From Nematostella vectensis (Eukaryota; Cnidaria; Anthozoa; Actiniaria; Edwardsiidae), in contig NC_064043.1 of NCBI RefSeq assembly GCF_932526225.1, positions 7,431,501-7,495,500 of the forward strand: 64,000 nt of DNA. Reading direction: 5' to 3'. Positions 34,221 through 42,255 of the stretch are shown here, piece after piece. The stretch's first letter is position 1; every line of letters begins with the position of its first letter. The notes beneath the pieces are model-generated. The model ran no database searches. It saw only the letters and a list, made by a program, of their open reading frames with translations, and was not told where the DNA came from. The position numbers were made by a program, and so were the translations under genes.

Positions 34221-35318
34221 TTATACCCACAGGGTCCGCCAGCCACTGAACCCCGCGCCACTACCACCACCACCACCAGCACCCACTTGATTGTTCACGC
34301 GGCGGGTGGCCACACAATTGGATCGGGTGACGTGGGTTCCGTCGGCGCGCTGTGTCTTCTGGGTGACGCACCGCCGTGTGGTCGTGGTGGTCGTAGGTCT
34401 CCCCCTGCCGCGCCCTCCCCTACCGCCGCCACCCCCGCCACCACCACCACCACCACCACCGCCGCCACCGCGCCGGCGACGGGGCCGACGTACGATGGAC
34501 GAGCCTGACGAGGACCCACTTGGCGTGGGGATGGCTGGCGACCCTGAGGGTGACGAGCGGCGCGACGACGACGACGATGACGATCCCGAGGAGCGGTGTG
34601 ACGGGGAAGACCCTCCGCTGCCGCCGCCGCCGCCGCCGCCACCGCCGTCGCTGTCACTGGCGCTGTCGTCACTCCCGCTTATGCTGTACACCCCTGACGT
34701 TGTCCCTCGCGGTGACGAGGCCAACGACGCCCCCGACACCCCGGAGCGGGACGAGTAGGTCGAGTGCGTCCTTATGCTGGGGGTGCGCGGCGGTGTGCGA
34801 GCGGCGTATCCGACGAGTGGCGACGCCGCGGCGCGCCGAGGGGGCGTCCGTGCGACGCGTCCGAGTGGTGCTCGTAGGCGGGCTATGGCGCTCCCGGGTC
34901 CCCGACGTGCCCGCACCCTCTCTGCACGCCTAGGGGTCTCGGGGTCGCTGTGTACCCGTCCAGGGGTGAAGGAAGGGGACGTCGGGGGTAGGTGGATGGG
35001 GGTCCGCCGACTACCGGGTGTGGACGAGCCAGACGAAGAGAGCGGTGAGAGCGATGGTGCCGGCGACGGCACCCGTATAGAGGGGACGGGACGGAGCCCA
35101 TCAGGGAGTGGGGGTGGTTCGATGCCCAAACGTTCGTTGTACCGACGCTCCAGCTCGTACCGGCGCCTTTGGCCCTCTGCCCACGCCAGCCGACGGCCAA
35201 GGGGCAATTGGACGGGTCCTTGTTGTGGCACGGCGATGACTCTAGCGCCCCCACGCCCCCGCCCACGTCCAGTCCCCCGGCGGCGGGGGGCGCGGCCTCT
35301 TCCTCCTCGGCTTGACAT
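34221..35318 (-). CDS. Low-complexity Arg/Gly/Ser-rich protein, 365 aa
   Basis: ATG 35316..35318 with a TATA box 34 bp upstream; overlaps the 3' end of the ATPase gene by 77 nt in another frame. The N terminus is an RGG-type stretch (RGRAPRRRGTGRGRGRGG). Next come a helical Arg-rich piece, Pro/Ser-rich linkers with many possible phosphorylation sites, an acidic Ser/Asp patch, poly-Gly tracts (one of about 16 Gly) and a short terminal SGWRTLWV. RGG regions bind nucleic acid and drive condensates, so a core, packaging or RNA-binding role is possible. I recognise no family. Competing plus-strand ORFs (34291..34758, 34774..35328) exist because of the GC-rich triplet runs, but strand, TATA box and gene order favour this frame. 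Confidence 0.65.
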   Translation of the reverse strand: MSSRGGRGRAPRRRGTGRGRGRGGARVIAVPQQGPVQLPLGRRLAWAEGQRRRYELERRYNERLGIEPPPLPDGLRPVPSIRVPSPAPSLSPLSSSGSSTPGSRRTPIHLPPTSPSFTPGRVHSDPETPRRAERVRARRGPGSAIARLRAPLGRVARTPPRRAAASPLVGYAARTPPRTPSIRTHSTYSSRSGVSGASLASSPRGTTSGVYSISGSDDSASDSDGGGGGGGGGSGGSSPSHRSSGSSSSSSSRRSSPSGSPAIPTPSGSSSGSSIVRRPRRRRGGGGGGGGGGGGGGGGRGGRGRGRPTTTTTTRRCVTQKTQRADGTHVTRSNCVATRRVNNQVGAGGGGGSGAGFSGWRTLWV

Positions 35319-36033
35319 GCTTGACTGAGGGGGCCCGCCGTTTCGTGCCGATATTTATGGGTGCGAGGGGTGCAGGGGTGGGGGGATCGTCTGGTGGGGG
35401 TGAGCTCAGGAACGCGTCGACGCCCATGTGGTCGGGGAGGACGTTGGTCCGTAGCCGTAGCGTGTCGGGGGTGGACTGATGGAAGTCCATCAGCAGGTAG
35501 CCGTGAGGCATCTGGGTGGCCTTCTTGTAGGCGTCCATGGCGTAGCCCACCTCGTCGGGGAACGCTTGTTGAGCCATGATCCGCACACCCAGCTTGTTTC
35601 GGGGGTCTTTGAACAGCACAAAGTAGTGGCTATTGATCGAGGCGGTGCGTGATTTACCCCCAGGGAATAGGTTCTGCGCTAGAAATATGGTGGTGACGTC
35701 GTGGTGGTGGGACTCTCGGGTGAAAATGTTGATCGCCTTGTCGATTTGGTCCATCAGGTCGTCGATGATCAGTAAGCCGGGGGTCTCGTGCTTCCCGAAC
35801 ACCTTGGTCACGGAGTCGGGTAGCCCTTTGTGGAAGGTCACCCCCAACTTTTTCTTCAAAACATCGTAGGCCGGTTGCCAGCAGCTCCAACACCAAACAA
35901 TTTTTTTGAATTTGTGGGTGAAGGCTCTGGGCGCCATACGTATCAGCTTGGACACCCAGGTGGTCTTCCCACACCCGCTAGGCCCGACCACTTGGATGGC
36001 ACAGGGGCATTTGAATCGACGGTCCAGCTCCAT
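35242..36033 (-). CDS. DNA-packaging ATPase (FtsK/HerA, A32-like), 263 aa
   Basis: Start set at ATG 36031..36033 because a TATA box lies 42 bp upstream; the longer frame to 36120 begins with GTG and contains that TATA box. Walker A is GPSGCGKTT (residues 17-25) and Walker B LLIIDDLMD (87-95). Downstream TIFLAQNLFPGG with a following Asn and an Arg/Gln pattern fits the genome-packaging ATPases of Polintons, virophages and poxvirus A32. It would pump element DNA into the capsid. The Lys/Arg/Pro-rich C terminus overlaps the 365-aa gene. Together with MCP and PRO it makes the morphogenesis set. Confidence 0.95.
   Translation of the reverse strand: MELDRRFKCPCAIQVVGPSGCGKTTWVSKLIRMAPRAFTHKFKKIVWCWSCWQPAYDVLKKKLGVTFHKGLPDSVTKVFGKHETPGLLIIDDLMDQIDKAINIFTRESHHHDVTTIFLAQNLFPGGKSRTASINSHYFVLFKDPRNKLGVRIMAQQAFPDEVGYAMDAYKKATQMPHGYLLMDFHQSTPDTLRLRTNVLPDHMGVDAFLSSPPPDDPPTPAPLAPINIGTKRRAPSVKHVKPRRKRPRPPPPGDWTWAGAWGR
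35352..35359 (-). promoter_or_regulatory. TATA box of the 365-aa gene
   Basis: CATAAATA, 34 bp upstream of the ATG, inside the ATPase coding sequence. Confidence 0.65.
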
Positions 36034-36074
36034 CTCGTACGGGAAATGACCCTTCGTGGTGCCGAGGGGGCGGG

Positions 36075-36081
36075 TTATATA
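36075..36081 (-). promoter_or_regulatory. TATA box of the ATPase gene
   Basis: TATATAA on the minus strand, 42 bp upstream of the chosen ATG. Confidence 0.75.
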
Positions 36082-36144
36082 TGCGCGCAGGGGGGGGGGG
36101 GGAGAGACGATTTGACACACAGGTTACCCAGACGGTGCTTCTTT

Positions 36145-36169
36145 TTTATTTTTTTCTCTCCTATTTATT
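36145..36169 (-). terminator. Poly(A) signals after PRO
   Basis: AATAAA at 36164..36169 overlaps the last codons and TAG stop of the protease gene; a second AATAAA lies at 36145..36150. They close the capsid transcription unit. Confidence 0.75.
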
Positions 36170-36736
36170 GATACACCATTGGTTAAGGCAAGTTTGACGG
36201 CACGTTGCGCTAGAGCTACGCCCGCACCGTCGCGGTTCTTTCAGGAAGTACGTGTTCTTGATAAACTTAGCTACGTTGTTATCGTTCCATTTATGCTGCC
36301 CTCCAAATCGGTCGACGATCGCCCCTAGCGATTGGCCACGCGCACGGTAGTGCAGGTAGTAGATGCAATACTGGCCACACAGGGCTGAGCTCAGGGCTTG
36401 CAGGCGTCGGGGGTTTTCTATCCTCTTCGAGCGCAACGCACAGAAGTCGGCCATCACCCTGCCGTAGGCTTCGGGGGGTCTGCCAAAACTGTCGAACCAC
36501 TCGCACTGGTTTGGGGTGAAGAACACCGCCAGCCAATGGGTGCCCGGCAAATGGCTCGGGTCGGTGTTGAGAATGTACGCCGCTCTCTCCGGGACCGCCT
36601 CAGGGAGGTGGTCCGAAGGCAAGACCCCTTCGAAGAGGGGCTCTAGTCGTGTGTCGCTCAGTGCCATCTTCTCCAGCTCTTGGGTGCTCATCGCTCGCCG
36701 GAGTAGGGTCAGGGAGTCCCCCCAACCGTCGTCCAT
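36161..36736 (-). CDS. Adenain-like maturation cysteine protease (PRO), 191 aa
   Basis: The Ulp1/adenain (peptidase C5) order is visible: His67 in GTHWLAVF, an acid in CEWFDSFG (Asp82 or Glu79), Gln113, and Cys120 in LCGQYCIYYL. The family matures capsid proteins during virion assembly. It starts 26 nt after the MCP stop with no TATA box of its own, so it is probably read from the MCP transcript. A predicted substrate site (Leu-Phe-Gly-Gly|Gln) lies in the pVI-like protein of the same element. A Cys-rich C terminus (four Cys in the last 21 residues) is unusual in length compared with adenain. Confidence 0.95.
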   Translation of the reverse strand: MDDGWGDSLTLLRRAMSTQELEKMALSDTRLEPLFEGVLPSDHLPEAVPERAAYILNTDPSHLPGTHWLAVFFTPNQCEWFDSFGRPPEAYGRVMADFCALRSKRIENPRRLQALSSALCGQYCIYYLHYRARGQSLGAIVDRFGGQHKWNDNNVAKFIKNTYFLKEPRRCGRSSSATCRQTCLNQWCINK

Positions 36737-36762
36737 GGGCGCTGTCTCTCTCCTTTTCCCCC

Positions 36763-38082
36763 TTACGCTGAGATGTTGTACATCACTCGACGCATGTAGT
36801 CCATCTCCATGTTGTTGTCGAACTCCGCGTACAGCACGACCGTCAAGATCTGTGTCGTGTCTGCAGTGAAGGTGAGCTCCAGAGAGGTGTTGCCTTTATA
36901 CTGGGGGTGGATGTAGCCCGACCCGGCGTTCCCCGGTTTGGTCAGGTCGTAGACCAAGAGCGTGTAACCGTTGAAGAACTCGTGGCGGCTGATGTTCAGC
37001 CCTTTACGGAGGGCCGTACCGTTCACACCCACGTGCAGCATGTGGTACTCGTCGATCGCCTCGGGGCCCACGTGCCGGATGTCTTTCCACGGCGTCTCGT
37101 TGCTGTCCACCCGTAGCGCCACCTTCTCCACGCCGAGGAACTGGAAGTGGAACGGGTTGAGCGTGTAGTCCCCCGTGAAGGCGGCGTGCCTGACCATACC
37201 CACAACAAGGCGCTTGGGGACCATGCCATTGAAAAGGTTGTCGAACGTGAACAGCCGTACCCCTTGGGGGACGGCCCTGGTCTTCACCACCACCGTGGAG
37301 ACGGGGTACTTGGCCAAGGTGGCGAGCTTCATCGCTTTGTTGTGGTCCGTACCGATGCTCGAGAGTGGGGTGACTTGGTAGAGGCGAAGCAGAGGGTTGG
37401 CGGCGATGGTGTACGTCCCCCCACCCATGAGGACGAACTCGTCTCTGTTCAACTCAAGCCGGAGCTTGATCCCAACGTGGTTCACGATGTACCGGTCGGT
37501 CTGGAGTGTGTCGAGATCCAACGGGATGATGAGTCCAAACTCTCTGCTGCGAGCCGAGTAGCCGAAGCGCTCGACGAACCCCTTGTTGGTCGCCCCGTCC
37601 CCCTCCGACTCGTGCACCTCCATGTGACCTGCGGTGTCCTTATGCCAGCCCCCGCATTGCAGGTAGGAATCCTGGCTCTCCTGGCCGTGGCTGAGCAGGT
37701 TTTTGATGACACTCTTGTAAGGGTACGAGTCGGTCTGCAAAGTGACCAGGATACCGTTCAACTCCAGAGAGGCGTTTTTGATCAGGGACGGCCCTATGTT
37801 GTTCACGAAGCCGATCCCGGTGTCGTCGGCGTCCAGATCGTTACCGTTGGCCTTGGTGACTTTCACCACCATCCGGATGTGCGTCCTCTGGGGGTCGAAG
37901 TACTGGTTCAACGGATCGATCCGCCACTCGATGTGGCGCCGGCCCTTGTCGGAGGGCGAGTAACTAACGTACTCTCCCTTCTCGAGGGAGAGGTCGGTGT
38001 AGGGGCTCTCGAAGATCTCCATCTTCGCGTTGGAGATGGGCCGCGACCCCGACAGGATGGAGGGGGTGATGAAGGTGTCCAT
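36763..38082 (-). CDS. Major capsid protein (double jelly-roll, Polinton MCP), 439 aa
   Basis: ATG 38080..38082 with a TATA box 73 bp upstream. The sequence opens with MDTFITPSILSG and carries the pattern of Polinton major capsid proteins: an early strand pair with IEWRIDPLNQYFDPQRTHI, NNIGPSLIKNASLELNG, a PYKSVIKNLLS helix, later YNL-like strands and a final TLTFTADTTQI/ VLYAEFDN region. Two jelly-roll halves are expected, trimerising as in adenovirus hexon; this fold is known for the family and not provable here. C. elegans-type homologues are often annotated as uncharacterised F54H12.2-like proteins. Confidence 0.93.
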   Translation of the reverse strand: MDTFITPSILSGSRPISNAKMEIFESPYTDLSLEKGEYVSYSPSDKGRRHIEWRIDPLNQYFDPQRTHIRMVVKVTKANGNDLDADDTGIGFVNNIGPSLIKNASLELNGILVTLQTDSYPYKSVIKNLLSHGQESQDSYLQCGGWHKDTAGHMEVHESEGDGATNKGFVERFGYSARSREFGLIIPLDLDTLQTDRYIVNHVGIKLRLELNRDEFVLMGGGTYTIAANPLLRLYQVTPLSSIGTDHNKAMKLATLAKYPVSTVVVKTRAVPQGVRLFTFDNLFNGMVPKRLVVGMVRHAAFTGDYTLNPFHFQFLGVEKVALRVDSNETPWKDIRHVGPEAIDEYHMLHVGVNGTALRKGLNISRHEFFNGYTLLVYDLTKPGNAGSGYIHPQYKGNTSLELTFTADTTQILTVVLYAEFDNNMEMDYMRRVMYNISA

Positions 38083-38154
38083 GGCTGAGCGATGTTGGTC
38101 TTCCTCTGACGGTGACGACCTCTCGAATGAGGGGCGCGGCGCCCCACTCGCGGC

Positions 38155-38160
38155 TTTTAT
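38155..38160 (-). promoter_or_regulatory. TATA-like box of the MCP gene
   Basis: GATAAAAG on the minus strand, 73 bp upstream of the MCP ATG. Confidence 0.5.
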
Positions 38161-38178
38161 CCCCTCCCCAGGTGCGCC

Positions 38179-38670
38179 TCAGTCGAAGATGTCCATTGGT
38201 CGAGACGTTCGGGGCCTTTTAGGCCGCCGTCGGTTGACCGTCTTGAATCGCTGGGGGGTGGCTACCTTGTCGAGCGCGATACGCTTGGGTGGAATAGCCA
38301 CCCTCTGGGCGAGTTTCCTCTTCAGGGGCGGGGCACCCTCTTTGAGGTCTAAGAGACGCCCCCCGAACGCGTAAGGCAAGTCGGCGTCAAGGTGGTTCAG
38401 CCCCCCGCCGGTCTGGATTCGCAGAGGGTAACCGCTGAACACCTCACCGCGGCCCCACCCCAACTGTCCCGTCGGCGCTCCGCTGAATACGGGTCTGCCG
38501 AGGCCGAACTGATTCCAACCGCCCATGGTCGCGCCGTTACGTCTTCTCGGTGGGTTGATCCCGAGGCCACGCCCGCTTTGGCCGCCGAAGAGACCCCCTA
38601 GGCTGCCCAACAAATTGGGTACCAACGAGGCCGCCACCTTCCCCAGCATAGGTAAGAACGGGATCACCAT
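38179..38670 (-). CDS. pVI-like virion protein with protease site, 163 aa
   Basis: ATG 38668..38670 overlaps the TAA of the upstream penton-like gene by one base (TAATG). The N-terminal ~30 residues form a hydrophobic/amphipathic helix (FLPMLGKVAASLVPNLLGSL), followed by Leu-Phe-Gly-Gly|Gln at residues 27-31, which fits the adenain consensus (M/I/L)-X-G-G|X. The C terminus is Arg/Lys/Pro-rich. This order (membrane-active helix, cleavage site, basic tail) is that of adenovirus pVI, which disrupts the endosome and tethers DNA or protease. Adintoviruses are known to carry pVI-like proteins. The assignment rests on layout, not on alignment. Confidence 0.8.
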   Translation of the reverse strand: MVIPFLPMLGKVAASLVPNLLGSLGGLFGGQSGRGLGINPPRRRNGATMGGWNQFGLGRPVFSGAPTGQLGWGRGEVFSGYPLRIQTGGGLNHLDADLPYAFGGRLLDLKEGAPPLKRKLAQRVAIPPKRIALDKVATPQRFKTVNRRRPKRPRTSRPMDIFD

Positions 38671-39767
38671 TACGACGTCGAGACTTGTCTGAAGTGTAGT
38701 GTCGCCTCAAAGCTGCCCGACGAGAATGGGATGATGCGCCCTGTCTCGTCGGTTATATACAAGCTGATCTCGTCAATGTAGTGTAGACGTAGCGGGAAGT
38801 AAAAGGGGCGCTCGAAGATCCGTTCCACAGGGGCTCCCCCATGTGTCCCCACGTCGGTCATCACGCGCAGGGCGTTCCGAACGTCGCTCCCCAGGATGAA
38901 GTACCCGTGCGTGAGGTTGGAGTACACGTACATGTTCTGGAAGGCTTTGACCGGAGGGGTGGGGTGGCTGATGGAGGGGTAGATGCGCACCTCCTCTTTG
39001 GGCAGAGAGGCGTCCATCACCACCCACTGGGGTAGCGGTTTCGGCGGGTAGCTGAGCGCCCCCTTTTTCGGGTCAAGGGCCGGGGCCTGTCTCTCGAAGA
39101 TGGGGTAGTTGTCGTCTGGGAGGGCGCCCACGATCTGCATCGCGTGCGCACCACCCTTACCGTCGTACCAGGGCGCCATGGTGGCGCAGAACCCTACGAA
39201 GTAGTGGGGCCCAGCCTTGAAACCGGCATCGCTGTCGCCGTCCTTCCAAGCGGAACCGTCCTCGTGGTGGGTGACAAAGCCCAGCGCCGCGCCGAGACGC
39301 CGGTGCATGAGCAACCGGTTGGGCCAACCCACGGTGAACGTCACTTTCTCGTTTATGGTGTCCACGTCGACATGCAAGTCCAAATAGTCCTGGTCCAACG
39401 CCAGCCTCTCTGACTGACGGGTGAAGGCGAAGTGATCCACGACCTCCTTGAGATGGGCGGTCAGCTGCCCCCAGTTGGACACTCGGGTAGGCCTCAAGGT
39501 GAGTTTGTACCACCGTAGCTCGGGGGTAGTGGGGGTGTTGGCCGCACCCCCCTTATACACCCTGCACATCACCCAAAGCTCGTGCTCCTCCTGCAGGAAC
39601 GTGTCGTAGTGGGGTAGGTAGTGGACCGACGTCAGCCCGACTTGCCAGCGGCCTCGGCCCAAATTCAGCACTTGGGAGGGCCGCACTGTGAACTCGCCGA
39701 TGGTGTCGCTGGCGTTCGCCTTTTGGGCGCTCGACACGGTCATGATGAATTGCCTGGTCGACGCCAT
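38670..39767 (-). CDS. Penton-like minor capsid protein A, 365 aa
   Basis: ATG 39765..39767 chosen over a GTG four codons earlier. It begins 22 nt after the neighbouring paralogue B stops. The N terminus has SDTIGEFTVRP then RGRWQVGLTSV; the C terminus has LYITDETGRIIPF and ATLHFRQV. These two blocks also frame protein B and are what I recognise from the minor capsid (penton-like, single jelly-roll) proteins of Polintons. It would sit at capsid vertices. The stop TAA is fused to the ATG of the pVI-like gene. No separate TATA box in the short gap; TATATAA inside B's coding region (39873..39879) is a possible one. Confidence 0.75.
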   Translation of the reverse strand: MASTRQFIMTVSSAQKANASDTIGEFTVRPSQVLNLGRGRWQVGLTSVHYLPHYDTFLQEEHELWVMCRVYKGGAANTPTTPELRWYKLTLRPTRVSNWGQLTAHLKEVVDHFAFTRQSERLALDQDYLDLHVDVDTINEKVTFTVGWPNRLLMHRRLGAALGFVTHHEDGSAWKDGDSDAGFKAGPHYFVGFCATMAPWYDGKGGAHAMQIVGALPDDNYPIFERQAPALDPKKGALSYPPKPLPQWVVMDASLPKEEVRIYPSISHPTPPVKAFQNMYVYSNLTHGYFILGSDVRNALRVMTDVGTHGGAPVERIFERPFYFPLRLHYIDEISLYITDETGRIIPFSSGSFEATLHFRQVSTS

Positions 39768-39789
39768 CGCACCCTCCACCTGGGCGTCT

Positions 39790-40803
39790 CTAGAAGAAAC
39801 CCACGCGCCTGAAATGGATGGTGGCGGTCACAGCACCGGATTGGAATGAGATCGGGTTCCCCTTCTCGTCGGTTATATAGAGGCGCATGGTGTCCACCAA
39901 CTGGGCCCGCACGGGCAAATACCACGGGGGGTTGAAGTTCCGCTCGATGACTTCGCCTGGCGCCCCCGCGGGGGAGATCACGCGCAGGAGGTTGGGTGAG
40001 CCACCGTCCATGATGTAGCTCCCCTCCGTCAGGTTGGAGTGCACGTGCAACCGCTCGAAAGGACGCGTGTCCCGCACCTCCAGAGGGGGTTTCTGGGCCG
40101 TAAAGGTATGGTGCCAGGGTTCTGTATTGTAGGGGGACGCTTCGTCGTAAGCGAGGGGCGTCCAATTTTTCAAGGTGTCTTCCACGCTCCCTCCGTAGCC
40201 CGGGGGTTGCAAGGGGTGGTCCGGGTAGACGAAATCACCTTCCATACCCCCTTCTCGCCAATTCCCCGAAATTCTGTGATAAAGCCCCAAGAGCAGCGCC
40301 ACCCGAGGCCGTAGTAAAAGGTGAACGTAGTACCTCACATCTATGTCGAACCGCTCCGCCTCGATATCCACCTCGATATTTTTAAAGGGCGGGCGGGAGT
40401 CGTTGAAACGGGCCCTATCCACGGCGTGCACCACCTCGAACTCGTCAAGGGCTTTCTTCAGGTTGGTGGCGATGATCGCCCAAGTCCCGGTCTTGAAGTC
40501 GTCCAAAACCATGTGGGTCCACATCCATTTTGCATTGGCGTCACTGACAGCCCCCGTGGGGTTTTTGGCCTTGTACGAGGGATCGATGCCCTGATGGTAG
40601 ATCCAGATGTCGCGGTCCTCGGGGGTGAACGTCGCCCAGGTGATGGGGAAGATCAGTTGGGCCAACCCCGCCTCCCAACGTCCGTCCCGCAGGTCGAACG
40701 TCCTAGGGGTGCGTATCTGGAAGTCCCCGATGGTGTTGCCAGGGAGCGCGTCCTTGATCGCATTGCTGTTCAGCATCGCACTGAACTCCACCTCCTCGCC
40801 CAT
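39790..40803 (-). CDS. Penton-like minor capsid protein B, 337 aa
   Basis: ATG 40801..40803, TATA-like CATAAAAT 45 bp upstream. Paralogue of protein A: GNTIGDFQIRTPR and GRWEAGLAQL near the start, LYITDEKGNPISF and ATIHFRRV at the end, with the middle much diverged (SHQGIDP- and KNWTPLAYDEA-type stretches). Such a tandem pair suggests duplication and a division of labour, for example vertex protein and a spike or cement subunit; this is inference. Confidence 0.75.
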   Translation of the reverse strand: MGEEVEFSAMLNSNAIKDALPGNTIGDFQIRTPRTFDLRDGRWEAGLAQLIFPITWATFTPEDRDIWIYHQGIDPSYKAKNPTGAVSDANAKWMWTHMVLDDFKTGTWAIIATNLKKALDEFEVVHAVDRARFNDSRPPFKNIEVDIEAERFDIDVRYYVHLLLRPRVALLLGLYHRISGNWREGGMEGDFVYPDHPLQPPGYGGSVEDTLKNWTPLAYDEASPYNTEPWHHTFTAQKPPLEVRDTRPFERLHVHSNLTEGSYIMDGGSPNLLRVISPAGAPGEVIERNFNPPWYLPVRAQLVDTMRLYITDEKGNPISFQSGAVTATIHFRRVGFF

Positions 40804-40840
40804 GATGGTGCGTCGAGCAAATGCGTCGAAGGTGGGGGTG

Positions 40841-42100
40841 TCACCCTATTTTATGCACCTCCCGGGCGGGTACCCAGCTGTTGTACTTGGCGGGCCACCC
40901 CCGCCATTTCACAAAGTGCTCCTTCTTCCGGCCAACGCCCCGGGTCTTCAGCACCTTCTCGATGCGGTACAACTCCTTCTCCTCGTCGAAACGCACCAAC
41001 TGCAGCTCGGGCTCGTAGAACCTGCCCTCGATCCACGTCCCATCGTACTCGCGAACCCGGTAGGCGTACGTGTCTTGCTTCTTGTCGTGGTACTGTTGAG
41101 CAATGGTGAACACCTCCTCCGTCCAGTTGGGGGTGTAGCCCTTGGCGAAAACGTTCTTGACTTTACTCACCCTCACTTTGTCCCCAACATGGAACTTGGG
41201 CGGTGGCCTGCTCTTGCCTTTCTTTTTCGACGACGCCTCGCCACCGTACAGGGTGTGCCACACCTCCTGAGCGTCGTCGGGAGTGACGACATCCGCCGGG
41301 GCACGTTTGATGCTCCGATGGTAGGAGTGGTTGTAATTTTCAACCAACTTTGGCAACATGTCCACGTAACGGAATGTGTTCGCCTCGGTGAACCATCGCC
41401 ACATCCACGTCTTGAGGGTGCGATTGAACCGCTCCACAATCGATGCTTTCATCTCACTGCGTGTAGTGAAGAAATGTATTTTGCGCTCGGCGAGGAACGC
41501 CTGGAAGGTCCGGTTTTTGAACTCCGTCCCATCGTCCGTCTGGAGCTTCTCGGGTACCCTGCCTCCTTTGAAGATAATAGTGAACGCCTGGACGATCTGG
41601 GGCCCCGTCTTGTCTTTGAGGGGGACGGCCCACCCGTACTTGGACAGCACGTCGATGACGGTGAGAATATACTTGTACCCGTCATTGTGGGACTTCCACT
41701 TTTGCATGTCCACCAGGTCTGCTTGCCACTGTTGGTCCTTCCCGTTCACAATCACCCGTTGACGCGAGTAGTGGCGGAGGTAAGGCTTGTGCCGGCTATA
41801 GCTGGGTTGTCCCCGCAACCACGCCGCGACACGCTCCTTCCCCACCCCCTCGCCCCGCACGGCACGGAAGAGTTTATCCACTCCCCCCAGACTGCCCGGT
41901 TGCTGAGGGTCATAGTAGATTTGCTGGAGAAGCTTGTCAAGGGCTTTTTCACCTATAAATTTCTTCTTCTTCACCCCCTCCTTCGCTCCCTCCTTCACCC
42001 CCTTCTTTCCCAACCGCGCTACTACCGCTTTCAGAGCTCTCCCCCTCTTCGATCCACCCTTGCCTCTCAACGCTTTTTTTGGCCTTTGAGGGCCCACCAT
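40841..42100 (-). CDS. Retrovirus-like DDE integrase with chromodomain (INT), 419 aa
   Basis: ATG 42098..42100. A Lys/Arg-rich N terminus (1-47) is followed by the rve-type core: D128 in QWQADLVDM, D189 in LQTDDGTEF, E223 in IVERFNRTLK (33 residues between the last two, slightly less than the retroviral 35). A C-terminal chromodomain spans about 377-415 (YRIEKVLKTR, FVKWRGWPAKYNSWVP). It would cut and join element ends, giving the 6-bp duplication, and the chromodomain may guide it to histone marks. All catalytic residues are present. The TATA box lies 156 bp upstream, and a different frame's ATG (42219..42221) comes first on such a transcript. Confidence 0.96.
   Translation of the reverse strand: MVGPQRPKKALRGKGGSKRGRALKAVVARLGKKGVKEGAKEGVKKKKFIGEKALDKLLQQIYYDPQQPGSLGGVDKLFRAVRGEGVGKERVAAWLRGQPSYSRHKPYLRHYSRQRVIVNGKDQQWQADLVDMQKWKSHNDGYKYILTVIDVLSKYGWAVPLKDKTGPQIVQAFTIIFKGGRVPEKLQTDDGTEFKNRTFQAFLAERKIHFFTTRSEMKASIVERFNRTLKTWMWRWFTEANTFRYVDMLPKLVENYNHSYHRSIKRAPADVVTPDDAQEVWHTLYGGEASSKKKGKSRPPPKFHVGDKVRVSKVKNVFAKGYTPNWTEEVFTIAQQYHDKKQDTYAYRVREYDGTWIEGRFYEPELQLVRFDEEKELYRIEKVLKTRGVGRKKEHFVKWRGWPAKYNSWVPAREVHKIG
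40848..40855 (-). promoter_or_regulatory. TATA-like box of penton-like gene B
   Basis: CATAAAAT on the minus strand, 45 bp upstream of the ATG, just after the integrase stop. Confidence 0.55.
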
Positions 42101-42221
42101 CGTGCTGGGAGCCCTGGATGTTCAGACGACCCCCGCAGCACACCCACATGCACCGTAGTCGCTCCAACGCGGCTCGAAAGTTAAACCGCATGCGGAAAGG
42201 TTCCTCCCCGCAGCATCCCAT
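41949..42221 (-). CDS. Overlapping 90-codon frame with N-myristoylation-like start, before and across INT
   Basis: The first ATG after the INT-side TATA box is 42219..42221, at 35 bp, the spacing seen for other genes of this element. It opens 90 codons that run 152 nt into the integrase gene in another frame. The protein starts MGCCGEEPF, a Gly2/Cys3/Cys4 start typical of myristoylated and palmitoylated proteins, has an Arg-rich middle with RCMWVCCGG, and ends in a Glu/Gly-rich tail. It may be a real overlapping gene or an upstream ORF that tunes integrase translation. Confidence 0.35.
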   Translation of the reverse strand: MGCCGEEPFRMRFNFRAALERLRCMWVCCGGRLNIQGSQHDGGPSKAKKSVERQGWIEEGESSESGSSAVGKEGGEGGSEGGGEEEEIYR

Positions 42222-42255
42222 GTCCAAACTGATACCCCCACCCACAAGACCACCC

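Noticed and set aside
34291-35328. Plus-strand ORFs of 155 and 184 codons
   Set aside because: Pro/Arg-rich shadows of the Gly/Ser/Arg-coding minus-strand frame; no TATA box on that strand.
37147-38088. 313-codon plus-strand ORF
   Set aside because: Antisense of the major capsid gene, no own motifs.
40607-42184. 525-codon plus-strand ORF
   Set aside because: Antisense of the penton-like B and integrase genes; GC-ending codons of the real genes keep it open.
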